DNA of 64,000 nt from Thermococcus camini (GTDB taxonomy: Archaea > Methanobacteriota_B > Thermococci > Thermococcales > Thermococcaceae), in NCBI RefSeq assembly GCF_904067545.1, contig NZ_LR881183.1:686277-750276 (forward strand), written 5' to 3'. Position 1 is the first letter of the stretch; the number at the start of each line of letters is the position of its first letter. The notes under the pieces are model-generated. The model had not been told where the DNA came from. It saw only the letters and a program-made list of their open reading frames with translations, and did not search any database. Shown in pieces: positions 9,401 to 19,271 of this stretch. The position numbers and the translations under genes are program-made.

Positions 9401-9473
9401 GGCTTTCGCCTCCTTTAGATTTCCATCTGAATGTGTTCGGCCAGCTTAATAAGGTTTACGAAAGAAAAGGGGT

Positions 9474-11018
9474 TCAGCCGAGGATGACCTGCAGGTAGGC
9501 CTCCTCGCCGGGTTCCAGGCGGTCGATCTCCCAGATTACGCTTCCGTCCTTGATTTTCACCTTCCCCCTAGTTGCCCTTGCTTCGATTGCGTTGACTCCC
9601 TTCTCGAACCTGAAGTTGTCAATGCCCCTCAGTCTTGGTGCCTTCACCTTGACGAAGTAGTACCTGTCAAGGGTTTCCTCCTGAACCGTATGCTGGAAAA
9701 ACGCAAGGTATGACGTTCCCGCGAGCAGGACGCCCGAGACGATCAGTATAAGCGCGAGGGGTCCGTAGTCCCTCGGCGGCTTTGATGGGGTGGTAGTTGT
9801 CGTTGGTTGGGGTGTGGTTGTTGGGCTCGGGCTGGACGTCGTGGTCGGCGTGGGCCTCGGCGGTTCGACAGTTTTGGCGCTTGTCGATGCCCCCATGTAT
9901 GTGCTGCTTTCTGCCTTGAGGATTATTGTACCGTAGCCTGTCCTCCTGAGGTCCACTGCGGCCAATCCCGAGGCGTTGGTGGTGCTGTAGTCCTTGCCGA
10001 GGGGGCCCGAAGCTGTTACGGTTATGTTGGGCACCGGTTTTCCCGTAGAATCAACAACCCTCACCAGGAGGGTCTCATTCCTTTGCTCGTAGCTTATGAA
10101 GAGCTTCTTGACCTCAACGAATGTTGTGACTATTCTTCCGTCAAGGTTCAGGACGATTCCGTACGTGCCGGGTTCGCTGACGAGGTACGAAACGGTCCCC
10201 GACTCGTCCGTCTTGAACGGTATCTCGTTTATTTTAACGGAGATGTCGGGAACACCCCTGCCGCTCTCGTCGTGGACGAATACGTGTATTGCCCCGTTCT
10301 CGAAGTAGGCTTTGTAACCGAGGTTTCTCTGGAACACCCTGAAGGTTGCGGTGGTGCTCTTTGATTTTCCTCCAAAATACGCCCACAGCCTCACGGTGTA
10401 ATCCCCCACAGGGGGCAGGCTGAGGGTAACGTTCCTAACCCACTTCTCCCCGGGGTTTAGGTATATGGTGGTAACGAAGTTCTCGACTGTTTCCCCGTCT
10501 CTGGTGATTGTGTAGCCTATCCTGCCGATTATCACTCCATTGGCCTTTGAGTCCATTCTGAGAATGACGCTCACGTTGCTTCCGTAGGGGTATTTCCTTC
10601 CCACATCGATTTTCAGGTCGTAGTCCACGAAAGTCTTCACGGTCACGGTCAGGGGGGCCTCGGAGTAAACTGACCCGGCCCTGGCCACGATGGTGAGGTT
10701 GTACTTCCCGGGGGCGATGTTCAGTATCTTTATTGAAAGGGTATCCTGGTAAGTTTGGTTCGGTCCGATAGGCTCTCTGATGACCTTGCTCTGGTAGAGG
10801 AATCCTTCGGCAGGCCCGGTGATGTAGACGCTGACGTTTTCGAGGGTCTGGTTTCCAAGGTTCTTCAGACTGAACGGGATTATTATGGTGTCCCCGGGAA
10901 CCCCGGAGAAGTCGTTGTTCAGGGGCACGATTACGAGAGGCGACTGGGCGCTTGTGGGGGGCAGAAACGGAAGCACCGCGGTGAGCAGGAGTATAATCAT
11001 GATGCCCCTAAGTTTCAC
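9474..11018 (-). CDS. Secreted, membrane-anchored protein with Ig-like repeats and Thr/Pro stalk
   Basis: The start is GTG at 11018, with GGGGTGAT upstream and an 11-bp overlap with hjc. A signal peptide covers residues 1-24 (ends PTSAQ). About 370 residues of beta-rich sequence follow, looking like several CARDB/NEW3-type immunoglobulin-like repeats (SLKNLGNQTLENVSVYI, TVRLWAYF). Next come a Thr/Pro/Ser-rich stalk of about 30 residues, one membrane span (ALILIVSGVLLAGTSYLAFF) and a C-terminal soluble domain of about 70 residues. Several NxS/T sequons suggest glycosylation. It probably sits at the cell envelope with the repeats outside. Function unknown. Confidence 0.75.
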   Translation of the reverse strand: MKLRGIMIILLLTAVLPFLPPTSAQSPLVIVPLNNDFSGVPGDTIIIPFSLKNLGNQTLENVSVYITGPAEGFLYQSKVIREPIGPNQTYQDTLSIKILNIAPGKYNLTIVARAGSVYSEAPLTVTVKTFVDYDLKIDVGRKYPYGSNVSVILRMDSKANGVIIGRIGYTITRDGETVENFVTTIYLNPGEKWVRNVTLSLPPVGDYTVRLWAYFGGKSKSTTATFRVFQRNLGYKAYFENGAIHVFVHDESGRGVPDISVKINEIPFKTDESGTVSYLVSEPGTYGIVLNLDGRIVTTFVEVKKLFISYEQRNETLLVRVVDSTGKPVPNITVTASGPLGKDYSTTNASGLAAVDLRRTGYGTIILKAESSTYMGASTSAKTVEPPRPTPTTTSSPSPTTTPQPTTTTTPSKPPRDYGPLALILIVSGVLLAGTSYLAFFQHTVQEETLDRYYFVKVKAPRLRGIDNFRFEKGVNAIEARATRGKVKIKDGSVIWEIDRLEPGEEAYLQVILG

Positions 11019-11409
11019 GTTCTATCACCCCTTCGAGGGACCTCTGTTTCCCGATTACTTCGTCGAATGTGAGGTAATTCTTTGTTTGGAGGCTCACCTT
11101 ATAGTTCTTGCCCCCTTTCTCCAGGTTTGCTGGGTAGAAGAACCTCCAGCCGTTGTTGATGAACTTGACCGCTATGACGGCCCTTCCCCCGAACCGCTCG
11201 GCAAAGGATGTTAGCTTTCTGTAGTCCTCCTCGCTGAAGTAGAGCCGGTCATCGTGGGTGCTTTTGACCTCTATGCAGAGGTAGAGTTTCCCGTTTCCGG
11301 CTATTATATCAACCTTCTTGCTTCCGGCGGAGCGCACCACCGCGAAGCCGGCCTTTTCGAGCATCTTTATGAGTTCCCTCTCCGCGCTCGCTCCCCTTCT
11401 GTACCTCAT
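11008..11409 (-). CDS. hjc: Holliday junction resolvase Hjc
   Basis: Structure-selective endonuclease that resolves four-way junctions in recombinational repair. Start chosen at ATG 11409 after GAGGGGGTG, matching the short N-terminus of Pyrococcus Hjc; a frame to 11427 exists but a TATA box at about 11441-11450 would place the transcript start within it. The 133 residues contain the nuclease core: E near residue 10, GSKKVDIIA with the catalytic Asp, and the ExK motif CIEVKS. It is divergent from the carbonic anhydrase-like gene. Confidence 0.95.
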   Translation of the reverse strand: MRYRRGASAERELIKMLEKAGFAVVRSAGSKKVDIIAGNGKLYLCIEVKSTHDDRLYFSEEDYRKLTSFAERFGGRAVIAVKFINNGWRFFYPANLEKGGKNYKVSLQTKNYLTFDEVIGKQRSLEGVIERET

Positions 11410-11479
11410 TGCACCCCCTCGAACCATCTTGCCCGGTTAGGTTTATAAGTTATGTCGAGGAGTAAAGCCGGTGATGCTT

Positions 11480-12004
11480 ATGGCGATTTACGAACTCGAT
11501 GGAAAGAGGCCTAAAATTCACGAGACAGCTTTCGTGGATGAGAGTGCCTCCGTCATAGGAGACGTCGTCCTTGAGGAGAAGAGCAGTGTCTGGCCGAGCG
11601 CCGTTTTGAGGGGAGACATAGAGCAGATTTACATCGGCTGCTGCTCCAACGTCCAGGACAACGTCAGCATACACACCTCCCACGGCCAGCCCACGATAAT
11701 AGGCAAGTACGTCACCATCGGCCACAACGCCGTCGTGCACGGTGCCGAGGTGGGCGACTATACCATCATAGGAATGGGGGCAATAATCCTCGACGGTGCC
11801 AAGATAGGCAAGCACGTCGTCATAGGCGCCGGCGCCCTCGTTCCGCCCGGAAAGGAGATACCCGACTACAGTCTCGTCGTCGGTGTTCCAGGAAAGGTCG
11901 TCAGGCAGCTCAGCGAAGAGGAGATCGAGTGGACGAAGAAGAACGCCGAGATATACATGGAGCTGGCGGAGAAGCACCTCGGGTCAAGGAAGAAGATCAA
12001 GTGA
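11480..12004 (+). CDS. Gamma-carbonic anhydrase-like left-handed beta-helix protein
   Basis: The 174-residue trimeric left-handed beta-helix protein has the hexapeptide repeat pattern throughout (VIGDVVL, VWPSAVLRGDI, TIGHNAVVHGA, IIGMGAIIL). Three zinc-ligand histidines characteristic of the gamma class are visible in SIHTSHG and IGHNAVVHG. Close relatives in Pyrococcus are annotated as ferripyochelin-binding or carbonic anhydrase proteins. It lacks the acidic loop of the archetypal methanogen enzyme, so CO2 hydration is plausible but unproven. Start ATG 11480 follows GGTGAT. It is paired with uppS, 6 bp downstream. Confidence 0.9.
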   Translation: MAIYELDGKRPKIHETAFVDESASVIGDVVLEEKSSVWPSAVLRGDIEQIYIGCCSNVQDNVSIHTSHGQPTIIGKYVTIGHNAVVHGAEVGDYTIIGMGAIILDGAKIGKHVVIGAGALVPPGKEIPDYSLVVGVPGKVVRQLSEEEIEWTKKNAEIYMELAEKHLGSRKKIK

Positions 12005-12010
12005 TGCCTG

Positions 12011-12805
12011 ATGCTTTCCCGTCTTCTTTCCCACGTTCCCCACATCATTTTCAAGCCCGCCTACGACATGTACGAGGACTACCTCCTAGAGCGGGTTAAG
12101 GGAGGCCGCATACCCAACCACGTGGCCATAATAATGGACGGAAACAGGCGCTGGGCCAGGAAGCTCGAGAAGCCGCCATGGTACGGCCACCTCTTTGGCT
12201 CCCAAAAGCTCGAGGAGATACTCGAGTGGTGCCGTGAGCTGAATATACGGACGCTCACAGTTTACGCATTCTCCACCGAGAACTTCAAGAGAACGCCCGA
12301 GGAAGTGAACGCCCTCATGGGGCTCTTTGAAGAGAAGTTCAAGGAGCTTCTCACAGACGAGAGGGTGCACAAGTACGGCATCCGGGTTAACGTCCTGGGC
12401 AGGAAGGAACTCCTGCCAGAGAACGTCAGGAAAGCCGCGGAGGAGGCGGAGAGGGCCACCAGGAAGTACTCCAGCTACACGTTGAACATAGCCCTCGCCT
12501 ACGGGGGAAGGAGCGAGATAGCCGATGCGGTTAAGGACATCGTGAGGGACGCCCTGGAGGGAAGGATAAAACCGGAGGACGTTGACGAGGAGCTCATAAA
12601 GGAGTACCTCTACTACCCGAACATGCCCGACCCCGACATCGTCATAAGAACCGGCGGGGAGGAGAGAATAAGCAACTTCCTCCTGTATCAAATCGCCTAC
12701 AGCGAGCTTTTCTTCGTCGATGTATATTTCCCGGAGTTCAGAAAGATTGACTTCCTCAGAATAATACGCGAGTATCAAAAGCGCCAGAGGCGCTTTGGGA
12801 GGTAG
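12011..12805 (+). CDS. uppS: Cis-prenyltransferase (polyprenyl diphosphate synthase)
   Basis: Condenses isopentenyl diphosphate onto an allylic primer to make long cis-polyprenyl diphosphate, the precursor of the dolichol-type lipid used in archaeal N-glycosylation. The 264 residues carry the family's five regions: AIIMDGNRRWAR with the Mg-binding Asp, FGSQKLEEILEWC, VYAFSTENFKR, ALAYGGRSEI and IRTGGEERISNFLL. The start lies 6 bp after the preceding stop, with GTGAT upstream. Products would serve the glycan genes at 54-57 kb. Confidence 0.94.
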   Translation: MLSRLLSHVPHIIFKPAYDMYEDYLLERVKGGRIPNHVAIIMDGNRRWARKLEKPPWYGHLFGSQKLEEILEWCRELNIRTLTVYAFSTENFKRTPEEVNALMGLFEEKFKELLTDERVHKYGIRVNVLGRKELLPENVRKAAEEAERATRKYSSYTLNIALAYGGRSEIADAVKDIVRDALEGRIKPEDVDEELIKEYLYYPNMPDPDIVIRTGGEERISNFLLYQIAYSELFFVDVYFPEFRKIDFLRIIREYQKRQRRFGR

Positions 12806-12905
12806 CTTTTCTCCATCGGAACCTTTTCCTCCCTTAATGACCCTTTTTAAAATTTTCCGCTAAAGCTTATTAACGTTGGCTTCGAGTTCTCCACGGTGGT
12901 GATTA

Positions 12906-13589
12906 ATGGAGTACGGTGAACTGAGCCCAAGAATAAAGAGGGTCTACGCTCAGGTGAGATACCTGGATGATTATCACTGGAAAATATCCGGCGACAGGAT
13001 AGTGGGGATCCACAAGAAGAGCAACGTCAGGGTTACAATAGACGTCGCGGACAACAGGGAGCACGCGGAGAAGCTCGCTGAAAACGGAAGCGGTGACGGG
13101 ATAAGGATAATCGCTATACCGGATAAGAGCGTCTTTTTTGTACACAATGGGGCGTTCATCCTAACCTACCGCTATATAAAGGCGACTCTCGCCGACATCA
13201 ACGACCACATCGTGTGGAGCGGCTTCAAGGTCGTCGAGGACGGGGAGAACCTTATCCAGGAGGACCTCTACGAGTACCTCGGAGGGGCTCTCATCAACCA
13301 TATCAAGAACAACATGCTCGCCGGCCAGGACTACGTCTTCTGGCAGTTCTACAGGTGTGAAGAGTGCGGAAAGTACGTCGATGTCGAGAGCCTTGAGAGG
13401 CACCTGAAGGGGCACGGCATCAAGCACCACGAGAAGAGCGAGGAGCGCTATGAGGTCTTTGAGATAAACTTCAGGGACGGCAAGGTCTACGACAAGTACG
13501 GTAAGGAGGTTCCTGTGAAGGAATTCAGCGAGGAGGCCAGGGACTTCCTTGATGAAATCCTCGCGGGCAGTAGGGTTGCCGGGGAGTAG
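12906..13589 (+). CDS. C2H2-type zinc-finger protein of unknown function
   Basis: The 227-residue soluble protein has one clear single-finger motif: C151-x2-C154-x11-H166-x3-H170, inside [20 protein letters not shown]. The N-terminal ~145 residues form a mixed alpha/beta domain without a motif I recognise; the C-terminal part is charged and helical. Lone C2H2 fingers are uncommon in archaea. The start ATG 12906 follows GGTGGTGAT, and a TATA-like TTATTAA lies about 30 nt upstream. It stands alone, so the context says little. Nucleic-acid or protein binding is a guess. Confidence 0.8.
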   Translation: MEYGELSPRIKRVYAQVRYLDDYHWKISGDRIVGIHKKSNVRVTIDVADNREHAEKLAENGSGDGIRIIAIPDKSVFFVHNGAFILTYRYIKATLADINDHIVWSGFKVVEDGENLIQEDLYEYLGGALINHIKNNMLAGQDYVFWQFYRCEECGKYVDVESLERHLKGHGIKHHEKSEERYEVFEINFRDGKVYDKYGKEVPVKEFSEEARDFLDEILAGSRVAGE

Positions 13590-13619
13590 TCTCTCCTTCC
13601 CATTTTTGGGGTGGGAGTC

Positions 13620-14354
13620 ATGGAAATGAACGTTCTCGAAATTTTTAACGAGGATCGCCTCCCCGGTGCCGTTGTTACGGTGATATACGACGCGTATTCC
13701 TCTGCGTGGAGGATCCCACTGCTTCTCCTCCGCAGGGCTATCGAGAGTGGTTATTTTGGGGTAATATCCAACTACACCGGCCCGCTGACCAATTTTATAA
13801 AACGGGCAGGTACCGTAGGTCTGGATGTAAGAACCGCCCTTGAAATGGGAGACCTAGCGATAATCGATCTGTTTGGAACCCGCTACAGTTCTCGGGCGGC
13901 CATGCCAAACGTCTTTTACCTCGACAAGGTCGAACCTGAAACGATCAACCCCAAAATCAGCCACATATACGAAACTGAGCTGGGGGAGGTGCTCTCGAAG
14001 AAAACGGCATTCCGATTGATATACACCCTCGAGGGTGCGGCCCTCATGCTCGGTGAGGAAAGCACGCTCAAACTTCTCAACCAGACCCTCGCCTCAAGGG
14101 GCACCCAGCTTCCCAACTCGACCCTGGTTCTTCCCATAAACCGCGATGTGGTCTCGGAGAAGTTCGTTGCCTGGGTGGCAGGTGTGAGTGATTACGTCCT
14201 CCTTGCCCGCTCCAGTTTTGAGCCGGATGGCATCAGGGAGTATCTGTATGCAATATCCTCCCCCTGCGAGGAGTTTGAACCAACGGCTTACCTCTTCAGG
14301 GTCACCGGAGGAAAGGGGACAGAAAAGCTAAAGGTAAAGAAGATCAGCCCCTGA
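13620..14354 (+). CDS. DUF257-like protein of unknown function
   Basis: The 244-residue protein looks like the Thermococcales-specific DUF257 group: a degenerate RecA/KaiC-like fold without a P-loop. It opens with an [15 protein letters not shown] strand, has a central AIIDLFG strand and ends in a basic KLKVKKISP tail. No catalytic residues can be assigned. Start chosen at ATG 13620 after GGGGTGGGAG; GTG 13611 and ATG 13626 are alternatives. Its end overlaps the convergent thrS by 11 bp. Family call moderate. Confidence 0.6.
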   Translation: MEMNVLEIFNEDRLPGAVVTVIYDAYSSAWRIPLLLLRRAIESGYFGVISNYTGPLTNFIKRAGTVGLDVRTALEMGDLAIIDLFGTRYSSRAAMPNVFYLDKVEPETINPKISHIYETELGEVLSKKTAFRLIYTLEGAALMLGEESTLKLLNQTLASRGTQLPNSTLVLPINRDVVSEKFVAWVAGVSDYVLLARSSFEPDGIREYLYAISSPCEEFEPTAYLFRVTGGKGTEKLKVKKISP

Positions 14355-16224
14355 ACTTGGGCCTCCTGCTGAGGAGCAACGGTAAGGGTCTCGGCCTGTA
14401 CGGGAAGCCCTCGACCTGGCCCTTTATCTCTTTGATGAGATCCTCGAGCTGCATCTCGACCTGCCTTCCATCGCTCCTTCTCCTGACGGTTACGGTGCCC
14501 TGCTCCTTCTCGTTCCTGCCGACGACGATGACGTAGGGAATCCATTCCTTCTCGGCCTTCCTTATCTTCTTGTTGAGCCTGTCGCCGGTGTCATCGACAT
14601 CAACGCGAATCTTTGCTCCCTCAAGCTTCCCGGCCACGTAGAGCGCGTAGTCCATGACCTCCTCACTGACTGGGATAACGCGGACCTGTATCGGGCTGAG
14701 CCAGAGCGGGAAGGCCGGTTTGGTGCCCCTCGCCTGAAGCTTCGCCTGCTTCTCGAGGATTGCATACATAACGCGCTCGATGGCGCCGCTGGGTGAGCAG
14801 TGGAGTATGAGCGGGTGCTCCTCCTTGCCTTCCTCGTTGTAGTAGGTTATTCCAAAGCGCTCTGCATTCTCGACGTCGATCTGGACGGTGCTCAGAGCTG
14901 CGGCCTTGTCGAGGTTGTCCACGAAGTTGAACTCGAACTTGAGTATGAAGTAGAAGAACCTCTGCTTCCACATCTCGATGAGGACCGGCTTGCCGATTAT
15001 CCTAGCGAGCTCAACGACGAAGTCCCTGTTCTCCTTCCAGAAGTCCTCGGTGAACCTTATGGCAACCTCGTAATCGTCAGGGGTGAGGCCAACGCCGCGG
15101 AGAACCTCCATGCTAAGCTTGTACTGCTTCTTGAACTCGTCCATGGCCTGCTTGAGGTCTTTGGCGACGGTGTGCATATCGGGCATCGTGAAGGCCCTGA
15201 GCCTCCTGAGGCCGGAAAGCTCTCCGCTCTTCTCGCGCCTGAACGAGTAGCGGGTAAGCTCGTACATCCTGAGCGGCAGGTTGCGGTAGCTTATCGTGGC
15301 GTCCTTCTTGATGAGGAACTGGCCGAAGCAGGCTGCAAACCTGAGGAAGAACTTCTTGTCGCCGCTTTTGACGACGTACTGCCTCGCCGGGAAGCGGTTG
15401 AGGTACTTCTCGAGCGCCGGGTGCTCGAAGTCGTACATGATCGGGGTCTCAACCTCCATGGCGCCGTACTCTATGACCTTCTCGGTGACGTACTGCTCGA
15501 GGAGACCCTTGATGAGCCTTCCCTTCGGATAGTAGCGGAGGTTGCCTCCGTCGCTTCCAGGTTCGTAATCAACCAGCTCGTGCTCGAGCATGAGCCTGAC
15601 GTGCGGCGGCTCCCTGTCGGCTATCCTGTTTTTGCTTATCTCGTAGTTGGCGAACTTCCTGAGGTTCTCGTGCCCGGTGAAGTCGAACTTCTCGACCTCG
15701 ATAAGCTCACCCTCAGGCGTGAGCACGTACCAGTAGCTCTTCAGCTCCTCCTCCTTCTCGAGGGCTATGTTGCGCTCCTCCTTGCTGACCGCCTCTCCGC
15801 TCGGGACTATCGTTCTGCTGAGCTCTGCCAGCGGGTGCCCCTTGCAGCTCAGCCTGAACGCCTTATAGTAGCCGAAGGGCGCGCGCTTGACCTCAAAGCC
15901 CTCCTCCATGAGTCTCTCCTCGATCCTCTGGAGAACCTTGAGTGCGACATCTGGCTTCGCCAGTTCGCTGCTCAGGTGGGCGAAGGGATAAACGAATATC
16001 CTGCCGGCCTTTACCTGTGAAGCGACGTCCTTAATCTCGACAACGGCCTTCTCGACGACCTCGTCGGGGTTGGTCTCATCGGCCTTCTCAACGCTCATGA
16101 AAACCGCCAGAACCTCCTCGAGCCTTCCCTTCTTCTGTTCTTCACTTATCGGCTCCGGGTTCTTGAGGGCCTTGTCTTTGACCTCGTACTCCAAATAGTC
16201 GCTGTGTATCAGAAGCATTCTCAT
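14344..16224 (-). CDS. thrS: Threonyl-tRNA synthetase, archaeal type
   Basis: Charges tRNA-Thr. The 626 residues begin with the archaeal D-aminoacyl-deacylase-like editing domain (about 1-140; [13 protein letters not shown] and the cysteine-containing [14 protein letters not shown]), which clears mischarged Ser-tRNA-Thr. The class II core follows: zinc ligands in [15 protein letters not shown] and LILHCSPSG, motif 2 [10 protein letters not shown] and motif 3 [12 protein letters not shown]-terminal anticodon-binding domain starts near 525 ([11 protein letters not shown]). Start chosen at ATG 16224 because GGTGGTGGT precedes it and it matches the family's [10 protein letters not shown] start. 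Confidence 0.96.
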   Translation of the reverse strand: MRMLLIHSDYLEYEVKDKALKNPEPISEEQKKGRLEEVLAVFMSVEKADETNPDEVVEKAVVEIKDVASQVKAGRIFVYPFAHLSSELAKPDVALKVLQRIEERLMEEGFEVKRAPFGYYKAFRLSCKGHPLAELSRTIVPSGEAVSKEERNIALEKEEELKSYWYVLTPEGELIEVEKFDFTGHENLRKFANYEISKNRIADREPPHVRLMLEHELVDYEPGSDGGNLRYYPKGRLIKGLLEQYVTEKVIEYGAMEVETPIMYDFEHPALEKYLNRFPARQYVVKSGDKKFFLRFAACFGQFLIKKDATISYRNLPLRMYELTRYSFRREKSGELSGLRRLRAFTMPDMHTVAKDLKQAMDEFKKQYKLSMEVLRGVGLTPDDYEVAIRFTEDFWKENRDFVVELARIIGKPVLIEMWKQRFFYFILKFEFNFVDNLDKAAALSTVQIDVENAERFGITYYNEEGKEEHPLILHCSPSGAIERVMYAILEKQAKLQARGTKPAFPLWLSPIQVRVIPVSEEVMDYALYVAGKLEGAKIRVDVDDTGDRLNKKIRKAEKEWIPYVIVVGRNEKEQGTVTVRRRSDGRQVEMQLEDLIKEIKGQVEGFPYRPRPLPLLLSRRPKFRG

Positions 16225-16344
16225 CTTTAACCACCACCATAGGCTCAATTGGAATTACTAAAACTTTTCCCCCGGCCTTTATAAATCCTCCCGCATGGCA
16301 AAGGCTTAAAAAATCCGGACTGCAACTTTCATGGAGGTGGAAGA
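16225..16344. promoter_or_regulatory. Divergent promoters of thrS and csl4
   Basis: For thrS on the minus strand, an ATTTATAAAG box lies at 16277-16286, about 50 nt before the ATG, allowing a leader of about 28 nt. For csl4 on the plus strand, CTTAAAAA at 16305-16312 lies about 33 nt before the ATG, giving a very short leader that includes GGAGGTGG. Confidence 0.55.
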
Positions 16345-16935
16345 ATGGACGAAAAGAATGGCGCAAAAAGCGGTGATATCGTTCTTCCCGGTGACTACCT
16401 CGGCGTCATCGAGGAGTACTTCCCAGGGGAAGGTGTTAAGGAAGAGAACGGCGAGCTCTACGCCGTGAGGGCGGGGAAGGTTGTAATCGACCAGGACCGG
16501 ATGGAAATCAGCGTTGAACCTGTCACCGACACCCCGCCCCTGCCGCAGGTGGGCGACGTGGTCATAGCGAACGTCATAGAGGTCAAGCCGCAGGCGGCGA
16601 TAGTCCAGCTCATTAAAATCGAAGGAAGAGAGGATGACAGGGAGATAGCCACCTCGAAGCTCGCCGGAATCCATATATCCCAGGTCAGGGACGGTTACGT
16701 TGAGGGCATGTCCACGGAGTTCAAGGTCGGCGACATCGTGAGGGCCAGGGTCATAGCGAATGAGAAGAGTCCCATACAGCTCTCCACAAAAGGGCCGGAC
16801 CTCGGTGTGGTCTATGCCCTCTGCTCCCGCTGCAGGACCCCCCTGGTGAGGCGCGGCGACAAACTCATCTGCCCGCGCTGCGGAAGCGTCGAGACGAGGA
16901 AGCTTTCCACCCTTTACAGGAAGATGAGGGTGTGA
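16345..16935 (+). CDS. csl4: Archaeal exosome RNA-binding subunit Csl4
   Basis: Cap subunit of the archaeal RNA exosome, which sits on the Rrp41/Rrp42 ring and feeds RNA to it. The 196 residues have the expected three parts: an N-terminal beta domain (LPGDYLGVIEEYFPG), an S1 RNA-binding domain (about 65-150) and a C-terminal zinc ribbon with CSRC and CPRC. The start follows GGAGGTGG. It heads an operon with a DUF2067 gene and rpoL: the stop is 2 bp before the next start. Confidence 0.95.
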   Translation: MDEKNGAKSGDIVLPGDYLGVIEEYFPGEGVKEENGELYAVRAGKVVIDQDRMEISVEPVTDTPPLPQVGDVVIANVIEVKPQAAIVQLIKIEGREDDREIATSKLAGIHISQVRDGYVEGMSTEFKVGDIVRARVIANEKSPIQLSTKGPDLGVVYALCSRCRTPLVRRGDKLICPRCGSVETRKLSTLYRKMRV

Positions 16936-16937
16936 GC

Positions 16938-17570
16938 ATGGCGAGGGCTAAGAAGGTAATAACCATCCACGTCCGCGACGACAGGGAGAAGGAGGAGTTC
17001 ATGCGGGAGCTTCAGCGCCTTCGCCTGCCAGCGTTCATATACGTCCACGGCAAGCTGAACGACCTGAAGATAAACGTCCAGGGGACGAAGGAGGACATCC
17101 GAGAGGCCATCCGCAGGATAAGGGAGATACACAACCGCGTCAGGGCCAAGCTCTACCCCGACAAACGCGGTCTCTACAGGTACACCATAGACGACCTCTT
17201 CAGAGAGGCAGGGGCTAGTGTCTCAACCCCCATCCTCGTAAAGACCCTCGAGCTCCTGGGCGAAACCGTTGAAGTGAGGGAGGGGGAGCTGGTAACGTCC
17301 ATGCCATGGGAGGAGCTGGTCTCCCTGACCGGAACCCTTGGTGGATATCTGTCAGACATTGCCCTCCAGACAACGCGGCAGATAAGGGAGGTCGTCCTGC
17401 CCGCCGCCGTTGCCTACGACCTTGAACCGGAGGACGTTATCGACCTCCTGGTGGAGCTCGGTCTCGCCGAGTGGAAGGAGGATAAGTTTAAATACGAACT
17501 GGTGAAGAACAAGGAGCAAGCGCTGGAGATGCTGATTAACCACTTGAAGGGTGAGGAAAATGAAGATTGA
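16938..17570 (+). CDS. DUF2067 family protein
   Basis: The 210-residue archaeal protein matches DUF2067 in its basic N-terminal alpha/beta domain ([18 protein letters not shown]) and a helical C-terminal half. The family has no established function. It is placed between csl4 (exosome) and rpoL (RNA polymerase) and overlaps rpoL by 11 bp, which suggests a role in RNA metabolism or transcription. Start chosen at ATG 16938; the GTG at 16932 would overlap csl4 and lacks spacing to a ribosome site. Confidence 0.8.
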   Translation: MARAKKVITIHVRDDREKEEFMRELQRLRLPAFIYVHGKLNDLKINVQGTKEDIREAIRRIREIHNRVRAKLYPDKRGLYRYTIDDLFREAGASVSTPILVKTLELLGETVEVREGELVTSMPWEELVSLTGTLGGYLSDIALQTTRQIREVVLPAAVAYDLEPEDVIDLLVELGLAEWKEDKFKYELVKNKEQALEMLINHLKGEENED

Positions 17571-17847
17571 GGTCATCAAGCGTGAGGAAAACGTCCTTGA
17601 GTTCTACCTTGAGGGTGAAGACCACACCTTCGCCAACCTGCTCAACGAGGTGCTCCACGAGAACAAGCACGTGACCTTCGCGGGCTACACCATCGAGCAC
17701 CCGGTTCTCATGGCGAGAAAGCCCAAGTTCAGAATCGTCACCGACGGCAAGGTTACCCCCGAGAAGGCCCTTGAGGAGGCCGCACAGAAGGTGTTCGACA
17801 GGGCCAGAGCGGTTCTGGATGCCTGGAAGGCCGCTATAGGCGAGTGA
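17560..17847 (+). CDS. rpoL: RNA polymerase subunit Rpo11 (L)
   Basis: The 95-residue assembly subunit, homologous to Rpb11 and to the alpha N-terminal domain, pairs with Rpo3 to nucleate the archaeal RNA polymerase. The signature [13 protein letters not shown] dimerisation helix and the HPVL-KPKFRI segment are clear. Start chosen at ATG 17560 within GGGTGAGGAAAATG, inside the last codons of the DUF2067 gene, so translation is probably coupled. It is the last gene of the csl4 operon. Confidence 0.95.
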   Translation: MKIEVIKREENVLEFYLEGEDHTFANLLNEVLHENKHVTFAGYTIEHPVLMARKPKFRIVTDGKVTPEKALEEAAQKVFDRARAVLDAWKAAIGE

Positions 17848-17954
17848 GTTTCCTTTTCTCCTTTGATGTATTCCACGCGGCGATTTCCGAAACCCTTAAA
17901 TTTGGAACTCTTCTAACTTCCAGTTGAAATAGATACATTTCGAGGGGTGGAATC

Positions 17955-19271
17955 TTGAGGCACCCTGAGCGAGCCCTTGCCCTCATCCTACTGGTCGGTC
18001 TCACAGTCCGGCTTGCCCTTGCGCCCTATTCGGCGGGAAGCGACCTTGCCCAGTTCTACGGCTTTGCCGGGACTATGCTTGAAAAGAAGGCTTGTTTCTA
18101 CGCATATGCCGATTGGATCGGCTACTCCGGCAAAGGCTGGCCGTACCCATGGCCCTATGTTTACGGGCCCGTCCTGGCGTATCTCCTTGCAGTGATCAGG
18201 TTGCTGGTGGGTGGTTCGGTCGAGGCATTCTGGAGCGGCGGCGTTTACCACGTCTACGTGGACCCCACCTGGGCATTCGCCGTTAAGCTGGTGTTCATAG
18301 CCGCCGATACTGCGGTCGCTCTTCTCATCTACGCCCTCCTCAGGGAGAGGGGAACGTGGGAGAGCGTCGTTGGAAGCGCCCTCTACTATCTAAACCCCAT
18401 GGTGATCCACGTCTCTGCGGTTTACGGCATGTTCGATGCCGTCCCCCTGGCAGTTTTCCTCCTCGGACTCCATCTGCGGAACAGGGAAAACATCTCGCCC
18501 GCTTTCCAGGGCCTTTCTCTGGCGATCAAACACACCCTCCTGTTCCCTGCCGTCGTTTCCCTATGGGAATACCTCCTGGGAGGAGTTGGGGGTCTCAAAA
18601 AAGCCGCACTTCTCTTTGCGGGGGCCGCCGTGCCGTTTCTTCCCATGCTACTCCTCTGTCCGTCGAGCCTGCGCACGCTTCCCCGGCTGATGCGGGGAAT
18701 TGAAGTCGGGTATCCCCTTCCGTTATCGTACAGCATGAACGGCTTCGTCAGCCTGCTCACGTACTTTCACGAGGCTCATGGGGTTGAGACGCTGATTTTT
18801 ATCGAGCACTGGTACGTCCCGGCAGGTATCCTTCTCTTCCTCACCCTTGTGAGGCATTCCTTTGAAAGAAACCCGGTAGTTTCCGCCTCGCTTGCCTACG
18901 CCACCTTTACCGCTTCCTACTGGCGCGTTAATCCCCAGTACCTCCTTCCCCTGGTCTCGTTTTTGATCCTCGTCGCCTTCAACACCCGGGGGAATGTCAG
19001 GCTGATCTCACTCTTCACCGCCTTTTACATCGGGATATGGCCTATCCTCCAGCCGAGCGAGTTCTGGTTTCACGTCCACCTGCGGAACCCCAACTGGGCC
19101 GTTGTCAGGTTTATGGGCCACTTCACGATTGGGGTCTGGGGCGATGTTCCCTACGTCGCCTATTCTCTGGTTCTGAGTATCCTGCTGTATGCCCTCCTCC
19201 TGGGGAGCACCCTGCCGTACCTCAAAAACCTTAAAGCCTGGCTCTCGGAGAAGTCTGGGGTGAGAGCTTGA
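17955..19271 (+). CDS. Multi-pass membrane protein, GT-C-type glycosyltransferase-like
   Basis: The 438-residue integral membrane protein has about 10-12 spans. The first external loop carries an acidic motif ([14 protein letters not shown]), as in GT-C fold glycosyltransferases that use lipid-linked sugars, and a long Trp/Tyr/Pro-rich loop follows ([14 protein letters not shown]). Overall it resembles PIG-M or DUF2029-type mannosyltransferases. I infer transfer of a sugar from a polyprenyl-phosphate donor outside the cell, unproven. Start is TTG at 17955 after GGGGTGG. It overlaps the RNase III-like gene by 4 bp (TTGA). Confidence 0.6.
   Translation: MRHPERALALILLVGLTVRLALAPYSAGSDLAQFYGFAGTMLEKKACFYAYADWIGYSGKGWPYPWPYVYGPVLAYLLAVIRLLVGGSVEAFWSGGVYHVYVDPTWAFAVKLVFIAADTAVALLIYALLRERGTWESVVGSALYYLNPMVIHVSAVYGMFDAVPLAVFLLGLHLRNRENISPAFQGLSLAIKHTLLFPAVVSLWEYLLGGVGGLKKAALLFAGAAVPFLPMLLLCPSSLRTLPRLMRGIEVGYPLPLSYSMNGFVSLLTYFHEAHGVETLIFIEHWYVPAGILLFLTLVRHSFERNPVVSASLAYATFTASYWRVNPQYLLPLVSFLILVAFNTRGNVRLISLFTAFYIGIWPILQPSEFWFHVHLRNPNWAVVRFMGHFTIGVWGDVPYVAYSLVLSILLYALLLGSTLPYLKNLKAWLSEKSGVRA

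Noticed and set aside
14800-16020. A 406-codon plus-strand frame opposite thrS
   Set aside because: Antisense shadow of a well-recognised ThrRS gene; low-complexity Leu/Val/Glu composition and no ribosome site.
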